From: Saccoglossus kowalevskii
Lineage: Eukaryota > Hemichordata > Enteropneusta > Harrimaniidae
Assembly (NCBI RefSeq): GCF_000003605.2
Contig: NW_003157229.1
Location: forward strand, 439,561 to 463,375
Direction: 5' to 3'
DNA length: 23,815 nucleotides
Part shown: piece after piece, positions 11,690-21,648 of the stretch
How positions within the stretch are numbered: position 1 is the first letter of the stretch
Layout: the number at the start of each line of letters is the position of its first letter
Notes under the pieces: generated by a model
The model's input: the letters and a program-made list of their open reading frames with translations, nothing else
The model's database searches: none
What the model was told of the DNA's origin: nothing
Position numbers and translations under genes: made by a program

Positions 11690-13835
11690 GTCTGATACAA
11701 CCATAGTGATTATCATTTCTCATTATTGTTTGCAGGCGATTGTTAGTGTTGTAATGAGTCAACCATCGACATCATCACAGCCATGTCAATTTCTGGGGAT
11801 AACATTGTCATGTTTTGGTTTTATGTACCGTACTTACAAAAAGGCGCATAAAAATATATCAGTAGTATAACCATTTTGAGGCAATTATACATAAGAAATA
11901 AATGGGTAACCATATAATAGTTGGAAGTGTAGATAATATATGCTCGCATGAATTGCTATAACTATGAGTGAGTGAATACCCCAATAAGAGCAAAAAGCAA
12001 GGAAAGACTTTCTTTGCTATTTTAGCTTCCTGGAAAATTACATCATTAGTGCATTTAAACACAATTACTTTTCCGCCAACATTTTGCCCCATTTTATTGT
12101 GTTTTTCTGTGATTTTATTGGCAATTTTTGGCCGAATGGACATAAATCTTTATTGACTACATGATTTGATCCAAATTTTGGAAATAAACATGACACAAAT
12201 GATGTGGGTTTTATTTTGTAAATGAGTGATGACAAAAGTTGGCTTTGATAGTTAAATTATTAATGAAATGAGTTATTACTATGGTGTTTAATCTTAAAGC
12301 CAAATGGTATTTCATCAACCAATGGTACAAGATTACTCTGATTTAATTGTAGATAAAAAAAAACATCAAAGAAAAATCATGTTTGGAATTAAATGGATAT
12401 TACAGTAGAGATGTATGAAAAATGAGCTTAGTAAATTTCCAAGAATGACAAAAATAGATAATATTTCGAACATGATTACTTTTCAAAGATTTGACAGAGT
12501 GCGAAAGAGAGATTTTAAAGTTTTTTTTGAAACTCTAGAAGGTATTAGACCTGCAGTCAATATAATATCTAGGTCACACATAATACCCAACTAAGTATGA
12601 AGCCTTAAAGTACAGTTGGCAGCATGTGTTTATCCCATAGTCAATGAGAATTATTGAACTAAAAACATTTGTTATACCCACTTTACTTACCAAAATCGAA
12701 AATTTTAGCTTTTTAATCCGATAACATAATATAACCTGCAAGTGCATGGAGTACACATAAATCGAAAAATGTATAGTTCTTCAACTATTAGAAACAGAAG
12801 AAAATATTGAATTTGTCAGGCATTTACGAACACATACACATGCTAAGTTTAGGCACTAATCAGCTGAAATAGAAACATATCATACAAACTTAAATGAAGG
12901 AAAATCATAGTTTATGTTGCTTACAACATTAACATGTGTTTAGTTTCCCATTATAATGTTTGCCACACATGTTTTTGTATAATTGCACTTGTAAGTTTCT
13001 TTTGTGGATATTGATTTTGATATGACTTTTTTATACTTTCATTTTTAACAGCAATTTTTAAATAGCTAATGAATTCTGTAATGTATTTGTTTTGTCTGTT
13101 TCTCTCAATATCAGAACTTCAAATTACATGTTTTATGCACACATTTAGTACAGCTGAATAAAAACATTAAAAATTCTGTGAACTCAATATAGAAGATTGT
13201 TCTTCGAACAATTCTTGATGTAAAGTTGGAGAAAAATACACAAATCTTCATAAGACTTGTAAATTATATTACTTTGTGACAACATATATTAATATATATA
13301 TATAAGAAATATTTATATACAATCTAATAATTTAATTAAGGCAGTGTTGGATTAGCTTAAAGTGGGGATACTGGGATCAGAATGCCAAAGATACTATGTA
13401 CATACATGATGGAACTGAATGTACACATTACACGACCCCTGGAGGTCACACATCCTGGTATTTTGGTGTTTAAATCATCTATTTGGATTATTTTCTTGAA
13501 TTAACAATATAATCTTAATATAGACAGATTAAATTAAAAAGTTTAAGATATTTTTTTATGAACCCCCAAAACTATTGTACTTGTCTATTTGCTATAAAAA
13601 TATACTAGTTCATCTGGAAATAAATAATGAAGACAAACGCAATATAGTAACTAAACTCGTGTTACTAAGTACCAGGATGTATAACCTTTGACCTAGTAAT
13701 TCATTTGTAAGACACACATGTGATTTTTGTACCCCGTAATAGAGTGTTCATATTGTAAATTATCACCTGACTAATGCTCAGTATAAAAGCTGTGTTATTG
13801 CCACTGTTAAGTATTCCATGTTATCTCTTCAATCC
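11690..13835. other. Intergenic DNA and probable CCDC125 3' UTR
   Basis: No gene is recognised. On the minus strand, downstream of the CCDC125 stop, an ATTAAA lies at 13336-13331 and an AATAAA at 12215-12210 and again at 12154-12149. Any of these could end the transcript. An AT run (atattaatatatatatataa) occurs at about 13284-13304. Confidence 0.45.
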
Positions 13836-13943
13836 CTATATGCCTTCTTCTGTTGTTAGCCGTTCTTCAAGATCCTGAGTTCTCCTCGCTAACATTCTTG
13901 CCACCATTTTTTGATGTGCCAATGCTTCACACTTATCATTTAA
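13836..13943 (-). CDS. CCDC125: CCDC125 orthologue, last coding exon (C-terminus and stop)
   Basis: This is the fourth and final visible exon of a CCDC125-like gene. On the minus strand the acceptor reads ttaattgcag, and the exon opens in phase 0 after the preceding exon. It encodes 35 residues beginning LNDKCEALAHQKMVARMLAR and then TAG at 13838-13836. The LNDKxEALAHQxxV...LAR pattern is the conserved C-terminal coiled-coil patch of vertebrate CCDC125 (compared from memory). The protein ends about 15 residues after LAR, in an acidic stretch (EERLTTEEGI), so it lacks the longer tail of the human protein. No strong poly(A) signal follows closely. On the minus strand an ATTAAA lies at 13336-13331 and an AATAAA at 12215-12210; either is possible. 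Human CCDC125 (KENAE) has been linked to cell motility and Rho-family GTPase activity; a role here is only inferred. Confidence 0.87.
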   Translation of the reverse strand, partial: LNDKCEALAHQKMVARMLARRTQDLEERLTTEEGI

Positions 13944-14444
13944 CTGCAATTAAGATTTTTTATTTTTATTTATGGAGAAATTTGTATATTGTATTAAATA
14001 TGGTATTTATATACTTCATTATCAAAAATAGCCAAACAAAATATTTTTTTATTTTTCTAGTTAGACCTTTATAAATGTTATAATTTATAAATTTGTTATT
14101 CAAAATATCTTTTATTTGAACTTTAAGGAGATTATATAAAAATACTATTTTCCCGAGAAATGAGTTAAGTGTTTTGTTTAGCTTATATTTCTAAACCTGC
14201 TTGATATAAAGTGTTAGTAACAAAACTGTCAAGTTACTATCAGGAAATATTTTATGTTTTCCATGGATCTTTAAAGTGCACTCTAGAGTGTAATTGGTGC
14301 AGCAAAGCCATGAAATTATAGATTGGGGACAGGTGTCAACACTCTAAATAACTAGTTCAAACACTAGTGAAAACAACTATTAAATAGCATTACATAGTCT
14401 TTTCTGAAAACAAACAGTAAGAGAATAAGTCTATACATGAATAG
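13944..14444. other. CCDC125 last intron, 3' part
   Basis: This is the start of the intron between the two last CCDC125 exons (13944-15204). It is AT-rich, with no exon or RNA gene seen. Confidence 0.6.
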
Positions 14445-14840
14445 TGAAAGAATGTCAGAGATATGGCTCCAATTACTCCATTCACTAAAACAAAATGGCC
14501 ACCAGTCAGCCATTTTGAGTAAGGCTTGACAAGAAAATTACATGCATTGGGGTCCCATAAAGTTCAATGTACATACAAATCCCATCATGTTTACTGTTTG
14601 TATCAAGTTTAAACAAAATCTGTACACGACCAAGATCTAGTTCCGGTATGGCAGAAATGCTTGATTATGATAAATTTTACCTTTTGGCCATCTTGAATGG
14701 GATTGCGATGGATCTCAAGACGCATAACATATGTATAAAGTTTGAAATTAATCAGGCCAGGCATTTACAAGATACTGCAGGAGATGCACGCACAAAGGTC
14801 AAAAAGTCCCATTTCTCTCAAAAAAGAGAATTTACACCAA
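14445..14840 (+). repeat. Palindrome-core repeat family, copy 1 (most diverged)
   Basis: The copy starts near GAATGTCAGAGATATGGCTCC and carries the core AAAATGGC-CACCAGTCA-GCCATTTT at 14492-14516. It continues through landmarks shared with copies 2 and 3: CATGCATTGGGGTCCC, AAGTTTAAACAAAATC, GGCAGAAATGCTTGATT, and an end marked CAAAGGTCAAAAAGTCCC. It lies in the last CCDC125 intron. Boundaries are approximate. Confidence 0.7.
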
Positions 14841-15204
14841 ATACAATTGGATGCCTCTTGAGAATAAAGTTGTTAATTTATCATCAGACCAAGATCAAAA
14901 TCCAGTTGATCAAAAAATAATATTGCTACATGTACAACATATTTTGAAAAAATTTCAACTTTGAATACTAGTAGTTCTTTATTCTATTGAGGGACACAAA
15001 TGAATCAAGGTATTACATTCATACTTTTGTATGTGGAAGGATACAACTGTATTGACAGGGGTAAAACATTAGCAATGAATAATGAAATTGAATACAATGG
15101 AAGCACCCCATAGCGTATCTGTCTGCAATGGTAAGGCACTTGCTGTGATTATGTGTAATGTGTATTTGCCTGTAATAACACTACATGGCTAAATAATTAC
15201 TTAC
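14841..15204. other. CCDC125 last intron, 5' part
   Basis: AT-rich intron between repeat copy 1 and the donor of the 15205-15362 exon (gtaag on the minus strand at 15204-15200). No other feature was seen. Confidence 0.6.
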
Positions 15205-15362
15205 CAACTCTGCCAATGTTATCACTATATCACCTGTATCTTCATCACATGGAATTATAAATGGTACAGTACATTTTTGCATATTTACACCATTCTCTGG
15301 ATCATTAGGCATGCCATTACTATGGTCAAGATGTTGACCATTGGCCTCGACTTCTTTGACCC
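15205..15362 (-). CDS. CCDC125: CCDC125 orthologue, internal exon (acidic linker)
   Basis: This 158-nt internal exon has an acceptor reading ttgattttag and a donor TTG|gtaagtaat. Its first two bases (GG) complete a split glycine codon whose first G is the last base of the 21453-21648 exon, so the phase-1 junction matches exactly. It encodes 52 further residues, from VKEVEANGQHLDHSNG to DEDTGDIVITLAEL, and ends in phase 0. The following exon then gives LAEL-LNDK. The segment is rich in Asp, Asn and Glu and reads as a flexible linker running into the C-terminal helix. It corresponds to the poorly conserved region before LNDKEEALAHQ in vertebrate CCDC125. Identification rests on the neighbours and on phase, not on this exon's own similarity. 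A long hairpin lies in the intron about 180 nt upstream in transcript direction. Confidence 0.8.
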
Positions 15363-15541
15363 CTAAAATCAAATAAATTTATAAGTTATTGATATAAGCA
15401 TGCCACAGGCAGCTGGTGTACACATGATCATAACTTAAATGGGATCAATTTACCAATATTTATTATATTGAAGCAGCCATCTAGAAACAAAACTAAATAA
15501 AAAGACAAAAGTTGGAGTTTTCAGATTTCAACAAATCGGGA

Positions 15542-15629
15542 AAAAAATCCCAAACTTTCACAGCCATTTCTTTTGAGCAACAGCTTAATGTTGCTCAAAA
15601 GAAACGGCTGTGAAAGTTTGGGATTTTTT
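15542..15629. repeat. Near-perfect 40-bp intronic hairpin
   Basis: Left arm 15542-15581 and right arm 15590-15629 are reverse complements at 39 of 40 positions around an 8-nt loop (agcttaat). The one mismatch (A at 15566 against C at 15605) becomes a U-G wobble in minus-strand RNA, the sense of the CCDC125 pre-mRNA. That RNA would therefore fold without interruption. A weaker continuation (AACAAAT against ATTTGTTG) lies just outside the arms. The hairpin sits about 180 nt upstream of the 15205-15362 exon. Confidence 0.92.
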
Positions 15630-16314
15630 GAATTTGGTTGAATTTGTTGTTTTTGTGTGGAAGAATCCCTTGTATATGAACACCTAATTACACACAAAAC
15701 ATAGAACACTTTCTGGTATTTATTGATCTGAGAGAACATTCAGACAAATACTGGTCAATATGTGGACATAACATATAATGTAATTGTAAAGTTGTAACAA
15801 GTTTGAGAAAAATCTGTTCATGGAACTGACAGAGAAGCAATATCAATATATTATCTATATTAAATAAGTGAGGTGATCTATAAAAGCACTTAAGTTACAA
15901 CCCCCCCCCACCCCACTGATTTACAACATATTTACTAGGTAGTCTTTATATAATTTGCATATTAGCTACCAGGTGTAAACACTTATATGTGGTTGATTAT
16001 TTCACCACATTGATTTACAGAATATTTAGTCCCTGTTTAATTTCTATATTTCCAGCATTTATCATTGATCAAACTCAATAGCAGTAAAATCAATGTACCT
16101 TACAAAGATTCCCATTATACAATGTAAATTATTTCACAGCCATTAATATTTATTGTAATGAAATAGTCTCATTAGCAGTATGCCCTCTAATGAAACTCAA
16201 CTGATGCACACAGATTTGTTGTGGCACAATTAGTTGTGGTACCGGTAATTTACATATTGAAAACATCTTGCATAGAGTTATGGAATTTGTAAAATGAAAC
16301 AATTTTTAAACAAA
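15630..16314. other. CCDC125 intron, no gene
   Basis: AT-rich intron with a C-rich homopolymer (nine C, A, four C) at 15901-15914. Nothing else was recognised. Confidence 0.6.
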
Positions 16315-16500
16315 TTACTGTAAACTCTGTATTAGAAACCGTGGCTTTTTTTAGAATGATACAATGCAATAGAGGGGAAACAGCTTCTATTAGAGCATCT
16401 ACACATATGCGAAATGATGAATTTTTGGTTCTCAATTATTCAAAAAGAATGGGTGTGACTTCTATTAGGGATGCAGCTTCTAATACAGATTTTACGGTAA
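16315..16500. mobile_element. MITE-like element A (23-bp terminal inverted repeats)
   Basis: The 186-bp element has termini TTACTGTAAACTCTGTATTA... (16315-16337) and the reverse-complementary ...TAATACAGATTTTACGGTAA (16478-16500), matching at 21 of 23 positions. The interior repeats CTTCTATTAG twice plus a CTTCTAATA. No transposase is present and no clear target-site duplication was found. A plus-strand open frame (16341-16655) starts inside it but shows no known domain. Confidence 0.7.
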
Positions 16501-17124
16501 GTGTAAATACGAAAGAAATCAGGGGCCACTATGTTTTTGTTTGTGCCTCAAGTGATCTAGACAGTCAAATACAATTTCATTTTTTTTTTTTGAAGACCAA
16601 GCTTCCCAGCAGTCACAAAACTGGTTCAACTTTATCGTGGGGAATTCCATTTTGACTCAGTATTCCTACAAAATCAGTCTTATTAGTGAGCACACTGCTC
16701 ATCAGATGTACATGTACTATATAAGTGCCAATTCATGTTTCTTAATAATTTATTTTCAATTTACTTCAGCAAGGAACAAATTACAAATCTCATATTGAGT
16801 GATCGTTGCTACCTAATCTCATTTACAGACTCTTAAAATAAAACATAGCGTAATAAAACCTTGTTCATTAAAAATATAGAATAAATAACAAATTTTGTCT
16901 AAAAACTAATGACGTACGATCTTTCCTTTGCATGGCAAAAGCGAGTATAAAAGTCCTGACACAATGGAACACTATATCAACAAATTTTGCATGGGAAATA
17001 CTGGCCAAAATTTAGGTGTGACCAACCCTGGCCAAAAATGAAACAAGAACAAATAGTACTATATGTACTATTTTATTATTTTATGTTCCTATAGAATAAT
17101 AAAAATAAGAATTGTATAAAGTTC
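16501..17124. other. CCDC125 intron, no gene
   Basis: AT-rich intron between MITE-like element A and repeat copy 2, with a 10-T run at about 16580-16590. No coding or RNA feature was seen. Confidence 0.6.
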
Positions 17125-17760
17125 TTAAATAAACAAGCCATGCATGGCACAGTCCCTGTTAGTTATCAAATTTAAGATATATAGTTTTGTTTATAGTGCT
17201 ATAGTTGGAACATAAACATGTCAGAAGTATGGATCCAGAAGCTGATGCTTGATGATGATGTTTTTTTTAACATTAAAATGATTGACATCTTCTATCTGAT
17301 CATCAAACAAGTACTTGTCCATATTGAGAAATATCGCTCTTGAACAGCATTAATTGAAGGAAAATGGCCACCGGTCGGCCATTTTGAATACAACTATATA
17401 TCTATAACATTATGTATAACGAATATATATAATTTGAACATAATCAGTCAAAACATGTCAGAGATATGGCTCGAGCAGCGCATTCATTAAAGCAAAATGG
17501 CCACCAGACAGCCACTTTAAATCCGATCTGAAAAATAAAATGACGTGCATCAAGGTCCCAAAATGTCTAACGTATATTCCAAGTTTGAACAAAATCCATC
17601 AATAAATGCTTGATTTTGATGATTTTTTAGCACAAAAATGGCCACCATTCGACCATCATTAATCAGAGTGTGAAACAAATTGATGTGCATATGTATAATA
17701 TCACAAAGGTCAATCCATAAGTCGCCATTTTTGGATTGAGCCAGTATGGGGACTAAAAAT
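17125..17760 (+). repeat. Palindrome-core repeat family, copy 2
   Basis: It begins near ACAAGCCATGCATGGCACAG and runs collinear with copy 3: AGTTGGAACATAAACATGTC, then AACATTAAAATG, GTACTTGTC and CAGCATTAATTGAAGG. The core AAAATGGCC-ACCGGTC-GGCCATTTT lies at 17361-17385. Further core or half-core copies follow at 17494 and 17635, about 133 and 141 bp apart, so the element is internally tandem. The end is near CATAAGTCGCCATTTTTGGA. Confidence 0.8.
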
Positions 17761-18876
17761 AATAGTACAGCAACATATCTAGTAAGCAAATGTGCTCTAG
17801 AGATGTGCTCTATTAATTTCAATTTTCCTCATAGAATAATATAATATGAATTATATAAAAGTTTCTAAAAAATAATACATGTGGCTTCAGCAAATTTTTA
17901 TCTTTGAAAATTTAACAAAATGTAATTAAACATTGACAGCTAAGAAAATCTGATTAGACGTGTGAGACATGTCGCCACACATCAAGAATATACATCAAAT
18001 ATTTATATATCACACATATAATAAGGAGATGATTGGGGTTTAATACTTTATTACAATCCTACAGTGTTTTCACCGTCAGATGTGTTTTTCCCACAAAATT
18101 CCAGTTCCAGTTATTGCAAATTGTCAGTATTGATTTTATTATTACAGAGAAAATACAAAATATTTAAAAATAAAAGTAGTTTGATTGAGCTGTGGGTTTG
18201 AGGTCCTTTACATACCCAGACATTGACAACAATGATGATAGATATATCAAACTAAAATTTGCTATGTAATGTTTAAATACTTGGTTAATGTTTAAGTTAT
18301 GTTTGAAATTGTGCTGTAATTTGAAGATTGTGTTCATTTGGTTTATAAAAAAAATACATATTAAAATTTACGGTAATTAAAAATTTAAGATTATCCTTTC
18401 AAACAAAAAGCTTGGCAACTAATATGTGTCTGCTATTTGAAATGAAAAACAATGTGATTCACATCAGTGTTATAAATTCCCACAAATACCAACATCTTAA
18501 AAGTTAGTGATCCTGATGTTAAGTTGTTAGACCAAGTTGCCAGTGTTGTTAAAATCAGATAGAAAACAGGGTGCCTGGGCGACCGGTAAATTCAAACACT
18601 GATCCTCATTATTGAATTTTTTAATACTACTTACAGAAAATAAATTGATTGTACATCTGTGGTTTGTTGTCTGATTTATACAAGAGCAGCTCTACCATAA
18701 GTTCAATTTAAATCTGATTCAATTCTTTTGAGATATGAGAAATTGATTAATAATTAGATAATCAATATGCATGGTTTTTATTATATTGTGATGCTTAATT
18801 TATAAAGAAATAGGTAGAATACAGAAAAAAAAATTATGCGAATTATTATGGATGTACCGGTATATCAACCAAAAAC
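17761..18876. other. CCDC125 intron, no gene
   Basis: AT-rich intron. No open frame with conserved content, and no clear repeat beyond A/T runs. Confidence 0.6.
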
Positions 18877-19106
18877 TACTGTAAAATGAGTCTTTTTCAC
18901 GAGCATGTCTTTTTTGCGAATTTAGCGAGAGAACTGATTCGCTAATTCAACATCTCGCTAATGACTTTATTATAAATTCAAAAAGGCCACTAAACAAAGA
19001 AATCAACAAAGACAAGAGAGATTCGCTAAATCAACATTTCGCTATTACGTCATTTTACTACAATTCGCGAAAATTGTATGCCGCTTTTTCAACATGTTTT
19101 ACAGTA
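18877..19106. mobile_element. MITE-like element B (TACTGTAAAA termini)
   Basis: The 230-bp segment is bounded by TACTGTAAAA (18877-18886) and TTTTACAGTA (19097-19106). Subterminal direct and inverted words GCGAATTTAGCGAGA, TTCGCTAATTCAACATCTCG, TTCGCTAAATCAACATTTCG and ATTCGCGAAAATT dominate the interior, an arrangement typical of short non-autonomous DNA transposons. Its terminal TACTGTAAA resembles the end of MITE-like element A. No transposase is present. Confidence 0.65.
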
Positions 19107-19137
19107 TTTAGGTAATCACATTGTCTTAGAGTATTTA

Positions 19138-19715
19138 TGTAGCAAAATTCATTCAAATATGATAAGTACTTGAGATATTGATGGGAATGCTGAAAACTGA
19201 TTAATTATTATGCAAATGAGGTAAATAATATCACAGATTTTAACTTAAAACAATTATGATCTGCTCAATGTCTCAGACCATCCATGTACCAAGTTTCATT
19301 GAAATCAGATGATCAGTACTTGAGATATCATTGAAAAAGTCAAAAAATTATGAATTGTAAACAGAATTTAAGCCATAATTGAGCAGGTCTGTCCTAGAGC
19401 ATCCATGTACCAAGTACTTTGAGATATTTGCTGAAAAGCTGAAAATTGACTAATAATGCAAATTAGGTATTAATTAATATGCACAGATATGAACCTACAA
19501 CTTATCAGGTTTGTCCTATGATAACTATGTACCAAGCTTCATTGAAATGTGATGATTAGATATCAGCTATGTTTTACCAGCCAAAAATTGACTAATCATT
19601 ATGCAAATTAGGTAATTTTTACCCAAAACTAATCAGGTCTGAGCATTGACCCATTGTACCAAGCTTCATTGAAATCTGACCAGTGGTTCTTTAGATAATG
19701 GTGAAACAGACATAC
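19138..19715. repeat. Degenerate tandem array, about 122-bp period
   Basis: The anchor TGTACCAAGTTTCATTGAAAT recurs in diverged form at about 19138, 19285, 19406, 19528 and 19655, spaced 147, 121, 122 and 127 bp. Between anchors the units share AGTACTTGAGATAT, GAAAATTGACTAAT, ATGCAAATTAGGTA and ATCAGGTCTG. The array lies in the large CCDC125 intron. Confidence 0.85.
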
Positions 19716-20350
19716 ATAACATATACAGAAGGGGTAATAGCAAATACAGATGTGAACACACTATTTCAGACTTTACTTTCACTCCACTTGCTTATCACTC
19801 GTCCAAATCAAGACCAAGAAAAAGCTAATTATCACTGTCCTAATCCATAGCTCCCCTAATAGCTCACATTGTATTACTCATGAATGCCATTTTAGGCTCG
19901 CTGGTCATTTACAAACAGCATAACCTACTATTTGCTATTGCATGGTACAACTAACATACACCGAGTACATACATTGCAGCAACAGAATAATAATAACTGA
20001 CCTAATAAAATGAAAACAAACACACCTAAATAACTCACATCATGCAACTATTCTAGAACAGAATTTAGAACATCATTAGCATATCATGTCTGCCAAGCTG
20101 ACACAGAGTTGTCAATTCAGATGGACAGGAGCAAAACAGAATTTATTAATTTTATTAAATTTGTCAAAATAATCTACTGGCTGACACACATTTGGACTAA
20201 ACCATTTTAACACAGGAGGTTTACAACAACACATGCTATAACTGATCCCCAACAACAACAATCACTGATTGTGATTTTAAAGAAATCAAATTTCTTACTA
20301 AATCCAATTTGTATGTGACGTATTGCTGTTTTTTGTTTTTATCCTTATTA
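19716..20350. other. CCDC125 intron, no gene
   Basis: AT-rich intron between the 122-bp array and the AAAT microsatellite. No exon, RNA gene or clear element was recognised. Confidence 0.55.
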
Positions 20351-20458
<108 letters not shown>

Positions 20459-20534
20459 CCTTGAAAATGATATAGTCCTGTTGGTATTTGGCTGAGGACA
20501 GAATTATGTCTTGTCTTGTCTTTCTAATAACTTG

Positions 20535-21310
20535 GTGGCAACAAGCCATGCACAACACAGACCCCATTAGTTTTCAAATTTAAGAAATATTTTGTTTATA
20601 GTAATATAGTTGGAACATAAACATGTCACAGATATGAATCCTAATATGAATGATATAAAGCTGATTATGATGATTTTTTAACATTAAAATGGTTGACATC
20701 AAGTCATCTTGTATCTGATCAAAGAAGTACTTGTCAATATTGGGAGATATTGCTCTGAAACAGCATTCATTAAAACGAAATGGCTGACAGTCAGCCATTT
20801 TGAATCTGTAAACGAACAAAATCAGGTTCTAGAATGTCAGAAATGCTTGATTTTTGAAATGATGTTTCAGCACAAAAATGGCAACCAATATATTTGTATA
20901 TCTATGATATGATGTATAATGAAAATATAAAATTTGAACATAATCAGTGAAATCATGTCAGAGATATGGCTCTAGAACCGCATTCATTAAAAAAAATATG
21001 GCCACCAGTCAGCCATTTTGAATCCGATCTAAAAAACAAAATGATGTGCATCAGGGATCCATAATGTCTAAAGTACGTTTTAACGAAAATCCATCCATAA
21101 ACAACTGAGATTTGGTTCCAGAATGACAGAAATGCTTGGTTTTGATGATTTTTTTAGCAGATTGTGAAACAAATTGATATGTATATGTATAATATTATGT
21201 ATGATTTATGTGTGAAGTTTGAATAAAATCAGACTAGGCATGTTTAAGATATAGGTCACACACACTCACAGAGATCAATCTATAAGTCCCCATTTTTGGA
21301 CAGATACTAA
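20535..21310 (+). repeat. Palindrome-core repeat family, copy 3
   Basis: The order is collinear with copy 2, from ACAAGCCATGCACAACACAG through AGTTGGAACATAAACATGTC and AACATTAAAATGGTTGACATC to TAAGTCCCCATTTTTGGA. Cores are at 20778-20800 (AAATGGCTGAC, one base, GTCAGCCATTT, a perfect palindrome) and about 20993-21019, with a half core at 20875. It is longer than copy 2 and lies in the same intron, upstream in transcript direction. Confidence 0.8.
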
Positions 21311-21452
21311 AGAAATTGGTCATATGAGAATAAAAAAATAAACCTGCCTGTCTACCTGTCTAACTCAAGATTTGTATATAAGAAATTTGTTTAATGTAGC
21401 CTAATAAGTGAAAATAATAGCAATGACACAAAAAAACTTAAACTTCACTTAC
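21311..21452. other. CCDC125 intron next to a donor site
   Basis: Short intron stretch between repeat copy 3 and the donor of the 21453-21648 exon. Nothing else was seen. Confidence 0.5.
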
Positions 21453-21648
21453 CACCATTGCCATTTGAGAGAGGTTTCCCAATCCAATTTAATCCTTTTT
21501 TCCTACTTTTATTTTTGTGTTCTTTCTGCAGCCATTGTGCAAGCTTTGTAGTTAGGGTTTTGTTCCTTCCCAGCTGTTCTTCAAATGCCATTCTGTAGGC
21601 ATCTGCTATCACTTGAGTGTCTTCCCATGATTTCTTAACCCTGTGAAT
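21453..21648 (-). CDS. CCDC125: CCDC125 orthologue, internal exon (conserved coiled-coil core)
   Basis: This 196-nt exon has an acceptor ttgtctgcag and a donor GGTG|gtaagtg. It encodes 65 residues plus the first base of a glycine codon. It starts IHRVKKSWEDTQVIADAYRM and continues AFEEQLGRNKTLTTKLAQWL, then a basic run (KEHKNKSRKKGLNW) and a Gly/Asn-rich end. The string VIADAYRMAFEEQL matches the vertebrate CCDC125 segment VMADAFRIAFEQQL, and the following Trp/Lys-rich stretch matches the human WMNWKHLKEDG area (both from memory). Heptad-like spacing of Val, Ile, Ala and Leu fits a coiled coil. The distance from the CAR of the preceding exon to ADAY is 32 residues, the same as recalled for human. 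That argues against a missing exon between the two. The downstream intron is about 6.1 kb and full of repeats. Confidence 0.88.

Noticed and set aside
14567..14920. A 117-codon plus-strand open frame
   Set aside because: It lies almost entirely inside copy 1 of the palindrome-core repeat, and the other copies do not conserve the frame.
16341..16655. A 104-codon plus-strand open frame
   Set aside because: It starts inside MITE-like element A, runs antisense to CCDC125 in its intron, contains a T-run-derived FHFFFL stretch and matches no domain.
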